Assembly: GCA_027459785.1 (NCBI GenBank)
Contig: DAIDGU010000026.1
Coordinates: forward strand, 62,001 to 126,000
Source: Ktedonobacteria bacterium
GTDB taxonomy: Bacteria; Chloroflexota; Ktedonobacteria; Ktedonobacterales; JACDGC01
DNA length: 64,000 nucleotides
Direction of reading: 5' to 3'
Position numbers and translations under genes: made by a program. This document shows, piece after piece, positions 52,066 through 63,499 of the stretch. The notes beneath the pieces are model-generated. The model saw nothing but the letters and a program-made list of their open reading frames with translations, did no database searches and was not told the origin of the DNA. Each line of letters opens with the position of its first letter. Positions within the stretch are counted from its first letter, which is position 1.

Positions 52066-52863
52066 ATGTGCTTCGCTTATGATGCCGTTCCCCCACCCTT
52101 GCCCCAGGGCGTCGTGCCGTTGCGTTTCGACGGCCAGCCAGGCAACGTCAGCCAAGAACACCTCACCTTGACTTCGGCGGACGGCACCCAGTTTTCGGCA
52201 TATAGCGCGCGGCCCAGCACGGGCAACGGCGCGGGCATCGTCATCCTGCCCGATGTGCGCGGGCTGTTCACCTTCTACGAAGAACTGGCGAATCGTTTCG
52301 CCGCCGCCGGCGTCGCCGCCGTCGCCATCGACTACTTTGGCCGCACGGCGGGCCTGGCCCCGCGCGGCGCGGACTTCGAGTTCATGCCCCACGTGGCACA
52401 AACCAAACCGGATCAGATTGCGCAGGATGTGACCGTGGCCGTCGCACGGCTGAAGCAGGATAACCCGGATGTGCAGGCCGTTTTCACGGTCGGTTTCTGT
52501 TTCGGCGGCTTCAACTCTCTGATGCAGGCAGTCAGCCAGCAGGGGCTTGCCGGTGTCGTCGCCTTCTATGGTTCGCCAACTGCCGCGCGCTTCGGCACAC
52601 CGGTCATCGACCTGATCGATCAGATCACGTGTCCGATCCTGGGCTTGTATGGCGGCGCGGACCAGGGCATTCCTGTCGCGGACGTGCAGCGCTTCGATCA
52701 CGCTTTGACGCAAGGGGGCAAGCCCCATGAGATCGTCATCTACCCCGATGCCCCGCACAGCTTCTTCGACCGCACCTATGCGCAATACCAGCAGGAATCC
52801 GCCGATGCCTGGCGGCGCATGCTGAGCTTCATCAGCGCCAACACACCCAAGGGAACGGTGTAG
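52066..52863 (+). CDS. Dienelactone hydrolase family protein
   Basis: 265 residues from ATG 52066; a longer open frame upstream is antisense to the PIG-L gene and is not used. Alpha/beta hydrolase with Cys nucleophile: Cys145 in GFCFGG, Asp199 in YGGADQGIP and His231 in DAPHSFFD, the DLH triad. Acts on lactone or ester bonds of small molecules, for example in aromatic ring-cleavage pathways, though no such pathway is nearby. Own TGCTACAAT promoter. Confidence 0.92.
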   Translation: MCFAYDAVPPPLPQGVVPLRFDGQPGNVSQEHLTLTSADGTQFSAYSARPSTGNGAGIVILPDVRGLFTFYEELANRFAAAGVAAVAIDYFGRTAGLAPRGADFEFMPHVAQTKPDQIAQDVTVAVARLKQDNPDVQAVFTVGFCFGGFNSLMQAVSQQGLAGVVAFYGSPTAARFGTPVIDLIDQITCPILGLYGGADQGIPVADVQRFDHALTQGGKPHEIVIYPDAPHSFFDRTYAQYQQESADAWRRMLSFISANTPKGTV

Positions 52864-52970
52864 GGACGCAGGGAGCGATTCATCGCGCCCATATAATGAC
52901 CAAGGGTGGCGTTCTCATCGTGGAGCGGACATGTAAATCGTGGGGCGGACATTCCTGTCCGCCGTCCCCA
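52864..52970. repeat. Cluster of GCGATTCATCGCGCC and GGACATTCCTGTCC repeats
   Basis: GGGAGCGATTCATCGCGCCC at about 52870-52890, then GTGGAGCGGACATGTAAATC and GTGGGGCGGACATTCCTGTC. Both families meet in one gap between convergent genes. Confidence 0.7.
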
Positions 52971-52991
52971 TGCCACCCGACATAGGACAAC

Positions 52992-53018
52992 ACGCCCGCG
53001 TGAGTAGCATGCGGGCGT
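52992..53018. terminator. Hairpin ACGCCCGC/GCGGGCGT
   Basis: 8-bp perfect stem with an 11-nt loop, 4 bp before the stop of the gene at 53023, between convergent genes. Without a T-run; possible bidirectional terminator. Confidence 0.4.
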
Positions 53019-53022
53019 CGTG

Positions 53023-53535
53023 CTAGCGAGTGGGCAACCTCGTTCCCGCGTCGCGCGGGGTGGGCGGCGGGACGGCGGGCATCTGCGCCGTCAGGCGGCG
53101 GGTGCGGCGTGGCGGCGGCAGTGGTCTGGCCGTCAGCTGTGCCGCCAGCATCGCCACAGCCACCAACAGCGCGCTCATCAACACGATGGCGAAGAACACG
53201 CGGATCGGATGGATCGCTAGGATGCTCCCCTGCTCGCCGGCGGCGCGAATAAGGTACAGCGCCTCCATCCCCGTGCCAAACAGCACGGCGGCAACCACGC
53301 CAGCAGCGCCGCCCACGACGGCCTTAGCCTCGCTGCGCCGCCGCTTGCCCTGGCCTGCCAGGTAGCCCGCCAGCCCGCCACCCAAGAGGATGCTCAAAGG
53401 GAAGGCCAGCAGCGCCAGCGTCACCGCGCCATCCCCCGACGCAACGCCCAGGTTCGTGGCAAGCATCACCAGCACCAGGGGCGCGAAGCTGACGACGCCG
53501 CTTACCAGGCCGGCGCGTGCGCGTTCCCACGTCAT
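53023..53535 (-). CDS. Small membrane protein, four helices
   Basis: 170 residues. Hydrophobic segments at about 8-28, 37-58, 73-92 and 104-130, with Gly-rich faces (LLGGGLAGYLAGQGKRRR, VVGGAAGVVAAVLFGTGM) and a basic, Pro-rich cytoplasmic C-terminus of 40 residues. DUF5518-like or other small Gly-rich membrane proteins look similar; no assignment is made. Monocistronic, between repeat-bearing gaps. Confidence 0.65.
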   Translation of the reverse strand: MTWERARAGLVSGVVSFAPLVLVMLATNLGVASGDGAVTLALLAFPLSILLGGGLAGYLAGQGKRRRSEAKAVVGGAAGVVAAVLFGTGMEALYLIRAAGEQGSILAIHPIRVFFAIVLMSALLVAVAMLAAQLTARPLPPPRRTRRLTAQMPAVPPPTPRDAGTRLPTR

Positions 53536-53711
53536 CGATCCGTCATCTCCCGCTCACGTTCTCCCTGCCAGTGTAACGCGCCCGCACGCCCACGTCAATC
53601 ACCGCATGCCAAATGGGGCAGCCCCACCCCCAGCCCCTCCCCATCTGCGGATGGAGAGGGGAGCGCAGGTGGAGCGCGATTTATCGCGCCTACCTCCGTC
53701 CGCGTGGGGCG

Positions 53712-54407
53712 TTAGGGCAAGACGACGGAGATGGCGAAGCCGTCCAGTCCACCGTCGTCCATCGGGAAGGCGACGGAAAGCAAGCGCGGGTTGGCGAGCA
53801 GCTTAGCGTTATAGGCCGCCGCGCCCTCGGCGGATTCATCCGGCGGGGGCGATTGGAAGGCGCGACCGCTGCGGATGACGTTATCGGCGACGATGATGCT
53901 GCCAGGCCGACTCAGTTTCACGGCCCAGTCCAGATACCCTGGATAGTTGCCTTTATCAGCATCGATGAAGATGAGGTCAAAGGGGGCTTCGCCCGTGAGG
54001 CCCGCCAGCGTCTCCAGCGCCGGCCCCAGGCGCAGGTCCACGCGGTCGGCTAGGCCCGCCTGCGCGTAGGTCTCGCGCGCCACGCCGGCGTGCTTTGCGC
54101 TGACTTCCAGCGTGATCAACCGGCCTTCCGGCGGCAGCGCCCGCGCCAGCCAGGTGCCGGAGTAACCGGCCAGCGCACCGATCTCCAAGATTTTACGCGC
54201 ACCACACGCTGTGGCCAACACCTGCAACAGCTTGCCTTGCACCGGCGAGATCTGGATCGCCGGCATGCCTGCCGCGCTGGCGCGCGCTTGGGCGTCGCGC
54301 AACACCTCATCTTCGGGGGCGAAACGCGCGGTCAGCTCGCGCTCGATCAGCGACCGCTGTGCCGCCTCGGTCTGCAACTGCGTCAGGTTCGCCTGTGGAT
54401 GTGTCAT
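53712..54407 (-). CDS. O-methyltransferase (family 3, catechol/caffeoyl-CoA type)
   Basis: 231 residues from ATG 54407 (AAGGAG 9 nt upstream; GTG two codons earlier is too close to it). SAM-binding ILEIGALAGYSGTWLA, acidic LITLEVSAKHA, metal-site FDLIFIDADKGNYPGYLDW and IIVADNV are classic for Mg-dependent O-methyltransferases (YrrM/COMT-like). The C-terminus GLDGFAISVVLP carries the expected end. Methylates catechol-like or tRNA substrates (TrmR is a relative). Upstream uracil-DNA glycosylase gene runs in the same direction. Confidence 0.92.
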   Translation of the reverse strand: MTHPQANLTQLQTEAAQRSLIERELTARFAPEDEVLRDAQARASAAGMPAIQISPVQGKLLQVLATACGARKILEIGALAGYSGTWLARALPPEGRLITLEVSAKHAGVARETYAQAGLADRVDLRLGPALETLAGLTGEAPFDLIFIDADKGNYPGYLDWAVKLSRPGSIIVADNVIRSGRAFQSPPPDESAEGAAAYNAKLLANPRLLSVAFPMDDGGLDGFAISVVLP

Positions 54408-54459
54408 GCTCACATACTCCTTCGAAGCTCTGTTCGGCTGGCTGAGTTTTCTCGTATAT

Positions 54460-55110
54460 TTAAAACAGGGTCATCTGCTGGGGCGGTGGCTCGTCTTCCG
54501 GCTGCTTTTCCGGCGGGGGAACCTGCTGTTTGCGCGCGGCAGCCAGCGCCAGGGGAATCTGCTTGAAGTCCTGCATCAGCGCGGTGCGCGTTTCAGGGCG
54601 GCGCAGCCCGGCGGCGGGGTGGAACATCGGCAGCACGAGTTGACCGCCGACATTGCGTAGCTTGCCATGGATGCGGCTGATGCTTTCGCCGGGAAAGTAT
54701 TTCGCCATCGAAAAGCGCCCCAGCGTGACGATCAGCTTCGGCTGCAACAGCGCGATCTGCCGATCCAGATAGCCGGCGCAGGCGGCGATCTCGCCTGGTT
54801 CGGGATCGCGGTTCTCCGGCGGGCGACACTTGACGACATTGGTAATGAAGACCGCCGAACGCTGCAACCCCGCCTGGGCCAGCAATTCATCCAAAAATTG
54901 CCCCGCCGCGCCAACGAATGGCCGCCCGGTGCGGTCTTCGTTCAGCCCTGGCCCCTCGCCGATGAAGAGGATCTCCGCATCTGCCGGTCCCTCGCCCGGC
55001 ACGGCTTGCGTGCGCGTCTGGCTCAGCGCGCAGCGTACACAACCGCGCACCTCCGTGGCAACACTTTCCAGCGAATCATTGTGCGCGTGCTGCGGCTCCT
55101 GAGCGGTCAT
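54460..55110 (-). CDS. Type 4/5 uracil-DNA glycosylase (Fe-S)
   Basis: 216 residues from ATG 55110 (GAGGAGG 7 nt upstream). Removes uracil from DNA. The four [4Fe-4S] ligands Cys24, Cys27, Cys95 and Cys111 are present, with motif A GEGPGLNEDRTGRPFVG, KCRPPENRDP and motif B HPAAGLRR. The ending QMTLF resembles a PCNA/beta-clamp-binding peptide (Qxx-L-F), interesting because it is placed at the very C-terminus. Family 4 is the best fit. Confidence 0.94.
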   Translation of the reverse strand: MTAQEPQHAHNDSLESVATEVRGCVRCALSQTRTQAVPGEGPADAEILFIGEGPGLNEDRTGRPFVGAAGQFLDELLAQAGLQRSAVFITNVVKCRPPENRDPEPGEIAACAGYLDRQIALLQPKLIVTLGRFSMAKYFPGESISRIHGKLRNVGGQLVLPMFHPAAGLRRPETRTALMQDFKQIPLALAAARKQQVPPPEKQPEDEPPPQQMTLF

Positions 55111-55187
55111 GACGCTGCCTCCTCGCAAGATCAGTTTGACGGCATCGATTCAAGTTATACAGTAGCACAATCCCAGGGACGACGGCA

Positions 55188-55808
55188 TCATTCGGCCAAG
55201 CTGATCCCCTGCGCTGCCAGCAGCGCCCGCAACCGTGCCTCCTGCAGGGCGGGCTGCGTAGCGTGCTGGTATGCTTCCGCCAGCGTATCCAGATTTGCAG
55301 TGATTCGTGCGATATTGTCATCATTACTTGCAGCGCGAAAGCGCCACGATCCCCAGAGCGGACGAGAACGCTTGTAGATATGCAAAGCGGTTTTGAAGGC
55401 CATCAGTGCTGCAAGAAGCAGCTCCGCGCGTTTTTCTTCCCGGCGACGCAAGGCAAATTGGATGAAGTACCACCCTTGATCGACGAGCGCCATTGCAAAG
55501 ATATCGCGTGCATAACGACGGGTGAAAATGGTTACAGGGAACGGCGCGAAGACAGCAGATACAGCATCCAGCACCTCATCCTGATAGTGTGTGCGTTCCG
55601 GCTCAAGAACGAGAGCAGCAAGCTCGTCCAGCATATTCGCCAAATTGATATGTCCTAAAATCCAATGTTCTCCCCCCCAATCATCATAACGCGCGCAATC
55701 TTCCCAGCGCATATCATCGTCGGTCAGCATGTCAAACGATACGCGCAAGCCGGCGATCTGCTCTTGCAATTGCTGGATTTCGTTGCTGTTTGTCTCATCG
55801 GCGTCCAT
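55188..55808 (-). CDS. Hypothetical helical protein
   Basis: 206 residues from ATG 55808 (GGGAGGAG, 4 nt further; strong). Mostly helical: an N-terminal coiled segment (EIQQLQEQIAGLRVSFDML), a Trp-rich patch (DDWGGEHWILGHINLA), and a basic helix region RRREEKRAELLLAALMAF. No membrane span or known motif. Codon use is less GC-extreme than the neighbours, hinting at later arrival. Starts 357 bp from guaB in the opposite direction. Function unknown. Confidence 0.65.
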   Translation of the reverse strand: MDADETNSNEIQQLQEQIAGLRVSFDMLTDDDMRWEDCARYDDWGGEHWILGHINLANMLDELAALVLEPERTHYQDEVLDAVSAVFAPFPVTIFTRRYARDIFAMALVDQGWYFIQFALRRREEKRAELLLAALMAFKTALHIYKRSRPLWGSWRFRAASNDDNIARITANLDTLAEAYQHATQPALQEARLRALLAAQGISLAE

Positions 55809-55961
55809 CGCGCTCCTCCCATTTGCATTTCCGATCATAGCATACAGATAGTGCGTTGCATGCAGATAGTGCGTTATCGCAAAGGAAAACGCATCTGTGG
55901 TAACAAACTTAGCAGCGTTCCCACGCCTGAGTTTTGCCGGAAAAATACGCCCGTCCCCCGT

Positions 55962-58791
<2,830 letters not shown>

Positions 58792-58807
58792 CCCCACTCC
58801 CAGAAGG

Positions 58808-58976
58808 CGACCACATGGGGGACCAGGGCGACCACGTGTGGTGACATGGTCGTGGGAGACCGGGCGGATCACGTGGGACAACATGGTCGTGGGAGTCCAG
58901 GGCGACAACAAGGGTACGCCGCATGGCAACATGGTCGTGGGAGTCCAGGGCGACCACAAGGGTACGCCCCTACAGA
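58808..58976. repeat. Imperfect tandem repeat with a CATGGTCGTGGGAGTCCAGG core
   Basis: Core occurrences begin at 58845, 58882 and 58930 (37 and 48 bp apart). The last two units are nearly identical over 48 bp. The end of the last unit is repeat E, shared with 39191. Confidence 0.7.
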
Positions 58977-59009
58977 CCCCATAGCAACCGGGAGCATGAT
59001 GGGGCAACA

Positions 59010-59135
59010 CGGGGCGCGATACATCGCCAGCCGTACAATGATCGTGGGGCGGACATTCCTGTCCGCCACGTTACAGACAGGAATGTCTGTCCTCCGCGTG
59101 TGTTGTGGCCGACAAGAATCGCTGTCCTCCCGGTA
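59010..59135. repeat. Cluster of dispersed palindromes
   Basis: GGGCGCGATACATCGCC, GTGGGGCGGACATTCCTGTC and ACAGACAGGAATGTCTGTCC follow one another, then a decayed GACAAGAATCGCTGTCC. Confidence 0.7.
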
Positions 59136-59180
59136 TGTGGAAATTTTTTACAGGTTGCCCCTACAGCCTGGGCGCAGAGA

Positions 59181-59189
59181 TGCTATAAT
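59181..59189 (+). promoter_or_regulatory. Extended -10 (TGCTATAAT) for the rhomboid gene
   Basis: Consensus extended -10; start near 59196, leader about 114 nt. No good -35 at normal spacing. Confidence 0.55.
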
Positions 59190-59309
59190 TCAAGTGATGA
59201 AATTTTTTGCGCGATGATGTGTGGGATCAGCCGACGCACCACGGCGCATAGCTGGACTGAACAGAGTTCCGGCGGTTCGCATCTGAGCCGCCGGACGGGG
59301 GGCGGAATC

Positions 59310-60545
59310 ATGGCATTCGATGTGAGCAGTGGCGTCAACGATCCGCAGGCGGCACAACAGGACGAGGCGGAACAGCTAGTCGCGCGGGGCAATACGTTGT
59401 TGCTGCACGAAACGAAAGCGGCGGACGCGGCAGGGTTGTATTCGGAGGCGCTGGAACTCGCGCCGAACCTGTTGGGCGCGCACCTGGGCATGGCCGAGGC
59501 GAACTTCGCCCTGGGCCAGTTCGAGTATACGCGCGCGGCGGCGGAGTATGTGCAGCATCTCGCACCCGACACCACGGCTGCCGCCATCGCCCAGGCATTG
59601 CTCCTGTGCCTGGATCGACGCTATCACCAGGCGCTCGAAGTGTTGGATCAGGCGGCGCGCACTGATCCGGGGCGACCGTATGTGCATGCGCTGCGCGGCT
59701 ATGTGCTGCGCTGTTTGCGCAACGACTATGATGCCGCCCTGGCGGAAGCGAAGGCAGCGCGCCTGGCCGGCGGCGTGGACCTGCGGGCGCTGTTCCCGCG
59801 CGTTGAGCGTGCCGCGCCCCTCGCCCTTGCACCTTTCACCGATGCCGCGCCCGCCAGTACCCCCAACGGCAACGGCGGCACCACTGGTGGCCTGGCCCCG
59901 CGCCTGGAACCCGTGCAGCCGCGCCAGTGGCAGCGCCCTCAGGCGGTGCGCCGCACGTCCATCCGCGCCCGCCTGCTGGCCAGCAACTACCCTGTCGCCA
60001 CCTATGCGATCATCGCCACCTGCGTCGTCGTCTTCCTGCTGCAACTCGCCTTCCCGGCCATCACCGGCTGGGGCGAGCAAGATAACGCGCTGATCTTGCA
60101 AGGACAATGGTGGCGACTGATCACCGTGATGTTCCTGCACGCCAGCATCACGCACATCTTCTTCAATATGCTGTCGCTCTTCTTCATCGGCCCCTTCGTC
60201 GAGAGCATCTATGGCACCGGGCGTTTCCTGGCGCTCTACTTTGGCACAGGGCTGATCGCCAGCTTGGCGTTCCTCATCGCCGTGCCACCCAACTCGATGT
60301 TTGATCAAGCGGTCGGCGCATCAGGGGCCATCGCGGGAATCTTCGGCGTGCTGGGCGCGTTCTTTTTCGCCTTTCGCAGTCGCCTTGGCCCCGCTGGCAG
60401 CGGCATGTTGCAGCAATGGTTCTTCTGGCTAGGCCTCAACGTGGTCTTCAACATCGCCGATCCCGGCCTGGCCTGGCAGGCGCACCTCGGCGGCCTCATC
60501 TCTGGTCTGGTGTTGGGCTACGTCTTCGCCCCGCGCGGGCGATAG
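59310..60545 (+). CDS. TPR-rhomboid fusion: intramembrane serine protease
   Basis: 411 residues from ATG 59310 (GGGGGCGG 6 nt upstream). Residues 15-155 are TPR-like helical pairs (AAGLYSEALELAPNLLGAHL, YHQALEVLDQAARTDPGRPY), then a Gly/Pro/Arg linker, then a six-helix rhomboid domain (about 225-408). Catalytic dyad Ser338 (VGASGAIAGIFG) and His392 (WQAHLGGLISG); HxxxN-type region ITHIFFNMLSL is present. Cleaves membrane-protein substrates; the cytoplasmic TPR part may recruit them. Own promoter. Confidence 0.92.
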   Translation: MAFDVSSGVNDPQAAQQDEAEQLVARGNTLLLHETKAADAAGLYSEALELAPNLLGAHLGMAEANFALGQFEYTRAAAEYVQHLAPDTTAAAIAQALLLCLDRRYHQALEVLDQAARTDPGRPYVHALRGYVLRCLRNDYDAALAEAKAARLAGGVDLRALFPRVERAAPLALAPFTDAAPASTPNGNGGTTGGLAPRLEPVQPRQWQRPQAVRRTSIRARLLASNYPVATYAIIATCVVVFLLQLAFPAITGWGEQDNALILQGQWWRLITVMFLHASITHIFFNMLSLFFIGPFVESIYGTGRFLALYFGTGLIASLAFLIAVPPNSMFDQAVGASGAIAGIFGVLGAFFFAFRSRLGPAGSGMLQQWFFWLGLNVVFNIADPGLAWQAHLGGLISGLVLGYVFAPRGR

Positions 60546-60651
60546 ATATCAGGAAAATGGGAACACCGGCGCTTATCTGCGCCATACATGCGACCTAGCG
60601 CATGGCATTACGTCGCGCATCTTCTGCTGGTGTTTTCTTGAGAGCTGGCGG

Positions 60652-61794
60652 CTATGAGGTCCGCTGACGATTAGCGTGGGGCGGACCTTCTCGTCCTGTC
60701 GGCAAGGATTGCCCTGTTTGGTGGAGGATCGTGGCCTCGCTGCGCCAGCGGAGGAGCGCGCCAGCGGCGAGCAGCGCCAGCCCCGCGAGCGTGACAAGCG
60801 GGCCGTTCGTCCAGTGGTCGCCAGCGTAATTGGCTGGCAGGCGAAGCATGCCTATGAAGCTGCCGCCGGTTAGCATGGCAAGGCAGGCTCCCCAGGTGGT
60901 GATCCAGGGGAGATCGACACTCGTGGTGGGGCGCAGCCACAGGACGACGAGGAGCGCCAAACCACCGAAGACGACCAGTGCCGCCAGCGTCCAATAGACG
61001 AAGGTGGCGGCGTATTGAAAAGTATAATGAGGGAATAAGGAGTTAAAGCCGATCTGGGCGCTGAAACGATTGTTGCAGGGCGCTTCGCCGAAGAGCCGTG
61101 CAAAACAACCAGGCGGTAACAACCAATAGATGCCGTAATATCCAATGAACCATACAAGGAGGCCGGCTGTCGTCAGCACCGCTCCTGTATATGCCCACGG
61201 TGTTTGCTGCTGGATGTCGCTATGGAGCGGCGTGCGGTGGCTGCGGAGCAGTTCGCGCCAGAGGAGCAAGAGGCCGAACCAGAGCAGCAGGCACGCTAGC
61301 ACCAACAGATAGGCTCCAATGGTAGGTGCCAAACTGACGGCTATGGGATATCTGTTAAAATACGCCGTAAAAAACCAGTACGTAGCATAACTATTCAGGC
61401 CGATCAGGGCGAGAAACCATATGGTAAATGCGACTATGCCGATGCGTTGCCCCCACGTTTGTATGCGTCCATGCACCCACACGCTGCATAGCATGCCGGG
61501 AACAACAGAAGCGGACAACAGCGCCGGCTCAAAGGACTGAACATGCAACCGAACTGTGATAATACGCAGGTAGAATTCAAGGGGATTATACGTGTAGGTG
61601 AGATAAGGACCAGTTGGACCGCAGAATTCATACGGGGGGCATTGCTGTGCAGTGAACCAGGGCAAGAAGGGTATCAATAGCGCACCGAGTGATCCCGCGA
61701 AGAGCAGCCAGCGCGAGACTGGCATGCGGCGCAAGGAACGCACCGTCTGCTGAACGCTATTCCGTGACCTATCGCGCTGCACCGTATCTGCCAT
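60652..61794 (-). CDS. Membrane protein with about eight helices, function unknown
   Basis: 380 residues, AAAGGAG 6 nt before the ATG. Helices at about 28-48, 90-108, 115-135, 148-178, 200-228, 262-285, 295-318 and 330-348. Cys pairs occur in outside loops (QQCPPYEFCGPTG, LPPGCFARLFGEAPCNN), consistent with disulfides. The last 15 codons run through a copy of the GACAGGA-type repeat, so the C-terminus was probably rewritten by repeat insertion. No family recognised. Confidence 0.7.
   Translation of the reverse strand: MADTVQRDRSRNSVQQTVRSLRRMPVSRWLLFAGSLGALLIPFLPWFTAQQCPPYEFCGPTGPYLTYTYNPLEFYLRIITVRLHVQSFEPALLSASVVPGMLCSVWVHGRIQTWGQRIGIVAFTIWFLALIGLNSYATYWFFTAYFNRYPIAVSLAPTIGAYLLVLACLLLWFGLLLLWRELLRSHRTPLHSDIQQQTPWAYTGAVLTTAGLLVWFIGYYGIYWLLPPGCFARLFGEAPCNNRFSAQIGFNSLFPHYTFQYAATFVYWTLAALVVFGGLALLVVLWLRPTTSVDLPWITTWGACLAMLTGGSFIGMLRLPANYAGDHWTNGPLVTLAGLALLAAGALLRWRSEATILHQTGQSLPTGREGPPHANRQRTS
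60672..60712. repeat. GTGGGGCGGACcttctcGTCCTGTCGG repeat copy inside a gene end
   Basis: A degenerate copy of the GGACATTCCTGTCC family lies within the last codons of the membrane protein gene at 60652, the only copy overlapping a coding sequence. Confidence 0.55.
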
Positions 61795-61898
61795 CGCTTG
61801 CTCCTTTAGCCACTGTTTGATACGCTGCTTATCGTATCAGACAAACGGCGGATGTCAAGCGGGACAGCCATACGGTCTAGCGCGAGGCGGGGTGGTGA

Positions 61899-62567
61899 TC
61901 AGGCGAGGTGGATGTCGAGTTGCCGGAAGCCGTTGGCGGCATGGACCGCGCCTGGGCGCACGGCGAGGGGCGCGTGGAAAGCCGGCCCGTCCGTGACGAG
62001 CGTGTGATATTCGCCGCGCTCGCCGCAGATGTCGATGCCGCGCGCGGCGAAGGCCGCGAGGAGATCGGGCGTCAGTTCGCGGCCCAGCCATGCGGAATCG
62101 GCTGTCGCTTCTTCGATGCAGGTGATGATCGCGCGGTAGCCGCGCTGGATCACCTCTGCCGCGAGATCAGCCGGGGCGTCGCCCCACAGCGGTTCCAGGT
62201 GCGCCAGGCCGGCAGCGATGACGCGCGTTTCATACCAGGCGCGCACATCGGCCAGGTGGATATCGCCGAAAGCCAGGGCTGAGCCGCCCGCCGCCCGCAA
62301 ATCTGCCAGGGCGGTGAGAAAAACGTCCTCGAAGGTCGCTGGCTCCGTCGGATAGGCGCGCAAGGGCAGACCGAGCGCCGCCGCCTGCGCCTGCATCACG
62401 GCCAGCGGCGTGCCGTGGAAGCGCACCCGCCCCGTCGCGCCGTCATACAGCGTCACCAGGGATGTGATTGTATAGCCGGCGCGTTGCAGCCGGTCCAGCG
62501 CCAGCATGGAGTCTTTGCCGCCGCTGAAGGCCAGCGCGCAGGCAGGGGCAACCTGGCGATCAGTCAT
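61899..62567 (-). CDS. Dph6-like ATP pyrophosphatase (adenine nucleotide alpha-hydrolase)
   Basis: 222 residues from ATG 62567 (AAGG 9 nt upstream). PP-loop SGGKDS at residues 15-20, followed by the Dph6 features LVTLYDGATGRVRFHG, the FGDIHLADVRAWYE strand, PLWGDAP and the C-terminal GERGEYHTLVTDGP. Eukaryotic and archaeal Dph6 amidates diphthine; bacteria have no diphthamide, so this bacterial branch must amidate or adenylate something else. It ends a leftward operon with the membrane protein and the B12-binding regulator. Confidence 0.88.
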   Translation of the reverse strand: MTDRQVAPACALAFSGGKDSMLALDRLQRAGYTITSLVTLYDGATGRVRFHGTPLAVMQAQAAALGLPLRAYPTEPATFEDVFLTALADLRAAGGSALAFGDIHLADVRAWYETRVIAAGLAHLEPLWGDAPADLAAEVIQRGYRAIITCIEEATADSAWLGRELTPDLLAAFAARGIDICGERGEYHTLVTDGPAFHAPLAVRPGAVHAANGFRQLDIHLA

Positions 62568-62587
62568 ACAGCATACCTTCTCTGTTG

Positions 62588-63499
62588 TTAAAACGGCAGG
62601 GCATCTTCGCGCTGGCGGGTCAGCCACAGCAGGAATTGGTAGAGCGCGAAGAGTTCGACGCCGAAGGGCAGATAGCCCAGGTAGCCGAGGATGGGCATCT
62701 CGAAGACCTTGGCGAAGCCGACGAAGGGGATGGTGTATTGCCACTTGGGTAGCGACCAGTAATTCCACATCTCCCAGAAGCCGCCGCAGATGAGCGTGGC
62801 GACGGCCAGCGCGGCGATGAAGCGGCGGTCGCCGGCGCGCAGATGGCCGATGGCGGAACGCCGGCCCAGGGCGGCATTCACGGCATCTAGCACGAACAGG
62901 GGACCGAGCCAGATCATGCCGAAGCAGTAATGGGGCCAGAGCAAGGGCGCGGCCAGCGTGACCAGGCCCGCGACGAACTCGCCGACTAGGATAGCGCGCG
63001 GCACGCGCGGTTCGGGCGCGTCGTGGGCCAGGCGCGGGCGGAAAGGCGCGAACGTGGTGATGAGCGCGGCCATCTCCATCACGGCGGGCAGCACCGTGCT
63101 GAAACAGATCGTCGCCATGATGTTATAGCTGGCGGTGTTCCACGTGAGGCCATAAGGGTGATCCAGCACGTAATACCAGTTTTGCACGCGGGCATTGAAC
63201 GCCTCGAAAAGCCACCAGAATGGCACCGAGAAGACGAACATCTGCGCGAACTTCCACGGCTGGGCGTGGGCGGGCGACGTGCCGCGCCGGCGGTAGACCA
63301 AGCCGTCGAGCGTGAAGATCAGGCCCACCCACAACAGTACGAACGAGCCAGCGGAAAACGGGTGTGACGGCAGCCAGGCCGTGATCCAGCCTACGGCGCA
63401 GAGGCCGACGCCCCACCAGCCGGAGCGCGGGAAGGGCGTCGTGCCTGCTTGGGCGGGAACGCGCGCGAGGCGACGCAAAGAAAAGCCGGTGATGGTCAT
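62588..63499 (-). CDS. Membrane protein with seven to eight helices
   Basis: 303 residues from ATG 63499, which overlaps the upstream stop as ATGA (63496-63499). Helices are spread over the chain; polar, aromatic-rich loops include FWWLFEAFNARVQNWYYVLD and FWEMWNYWSLPKWQYT. The end FEMPILGYLGYLPFGVELFALYQF is distinctive and conserved-looking. Neighbouring B12-binding regulator of the CarH/LitR kind suggests a light or cobalamin-controlled membrane function, possibly carotenoid-linked, but no catalytic motif supports this. Confidence 0.7.
   Translation of the reverse strand: MTITGFSLRRLARVPAQAGTTPFPRSGWWGVGLCAVGWITAWLPSHPFSAGSFVLLWVGLIFTLDGLVYRRRGTSPAHAQPWKFAQMFVFSVPFWWLFEAFNARVQNWYYVLDHPYGLTWNTASYNIMATICFSTVLPAVMEMAALITTFAPFRPRLAHDAPEPRVPRAILVGEFVAGLVTLAAPLLWPHYCFGMIWLGPLFVLDAVNAALGRRSAIGHLRAGDRRFIAALAVATLICGGFWEMWNYWSLPKWQYTIPFVGFAKVFEMPILGYLGYLPFGVELFALYQFLLWLTRQREDALPF

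Larger units (their letters stand above)
58792..59309. other. 518-bp repeat-rich intergenic region
   Basis: Contains an imperfect tandem repeat (58808-58976), repeat E, and copies of the GCGATTCATCGC and GACAGGAATGTC families (59010-59135), ending with the extended -10 TGCTATAAT before the rhomboid gene. No gene seen. Confidence 0.7.
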
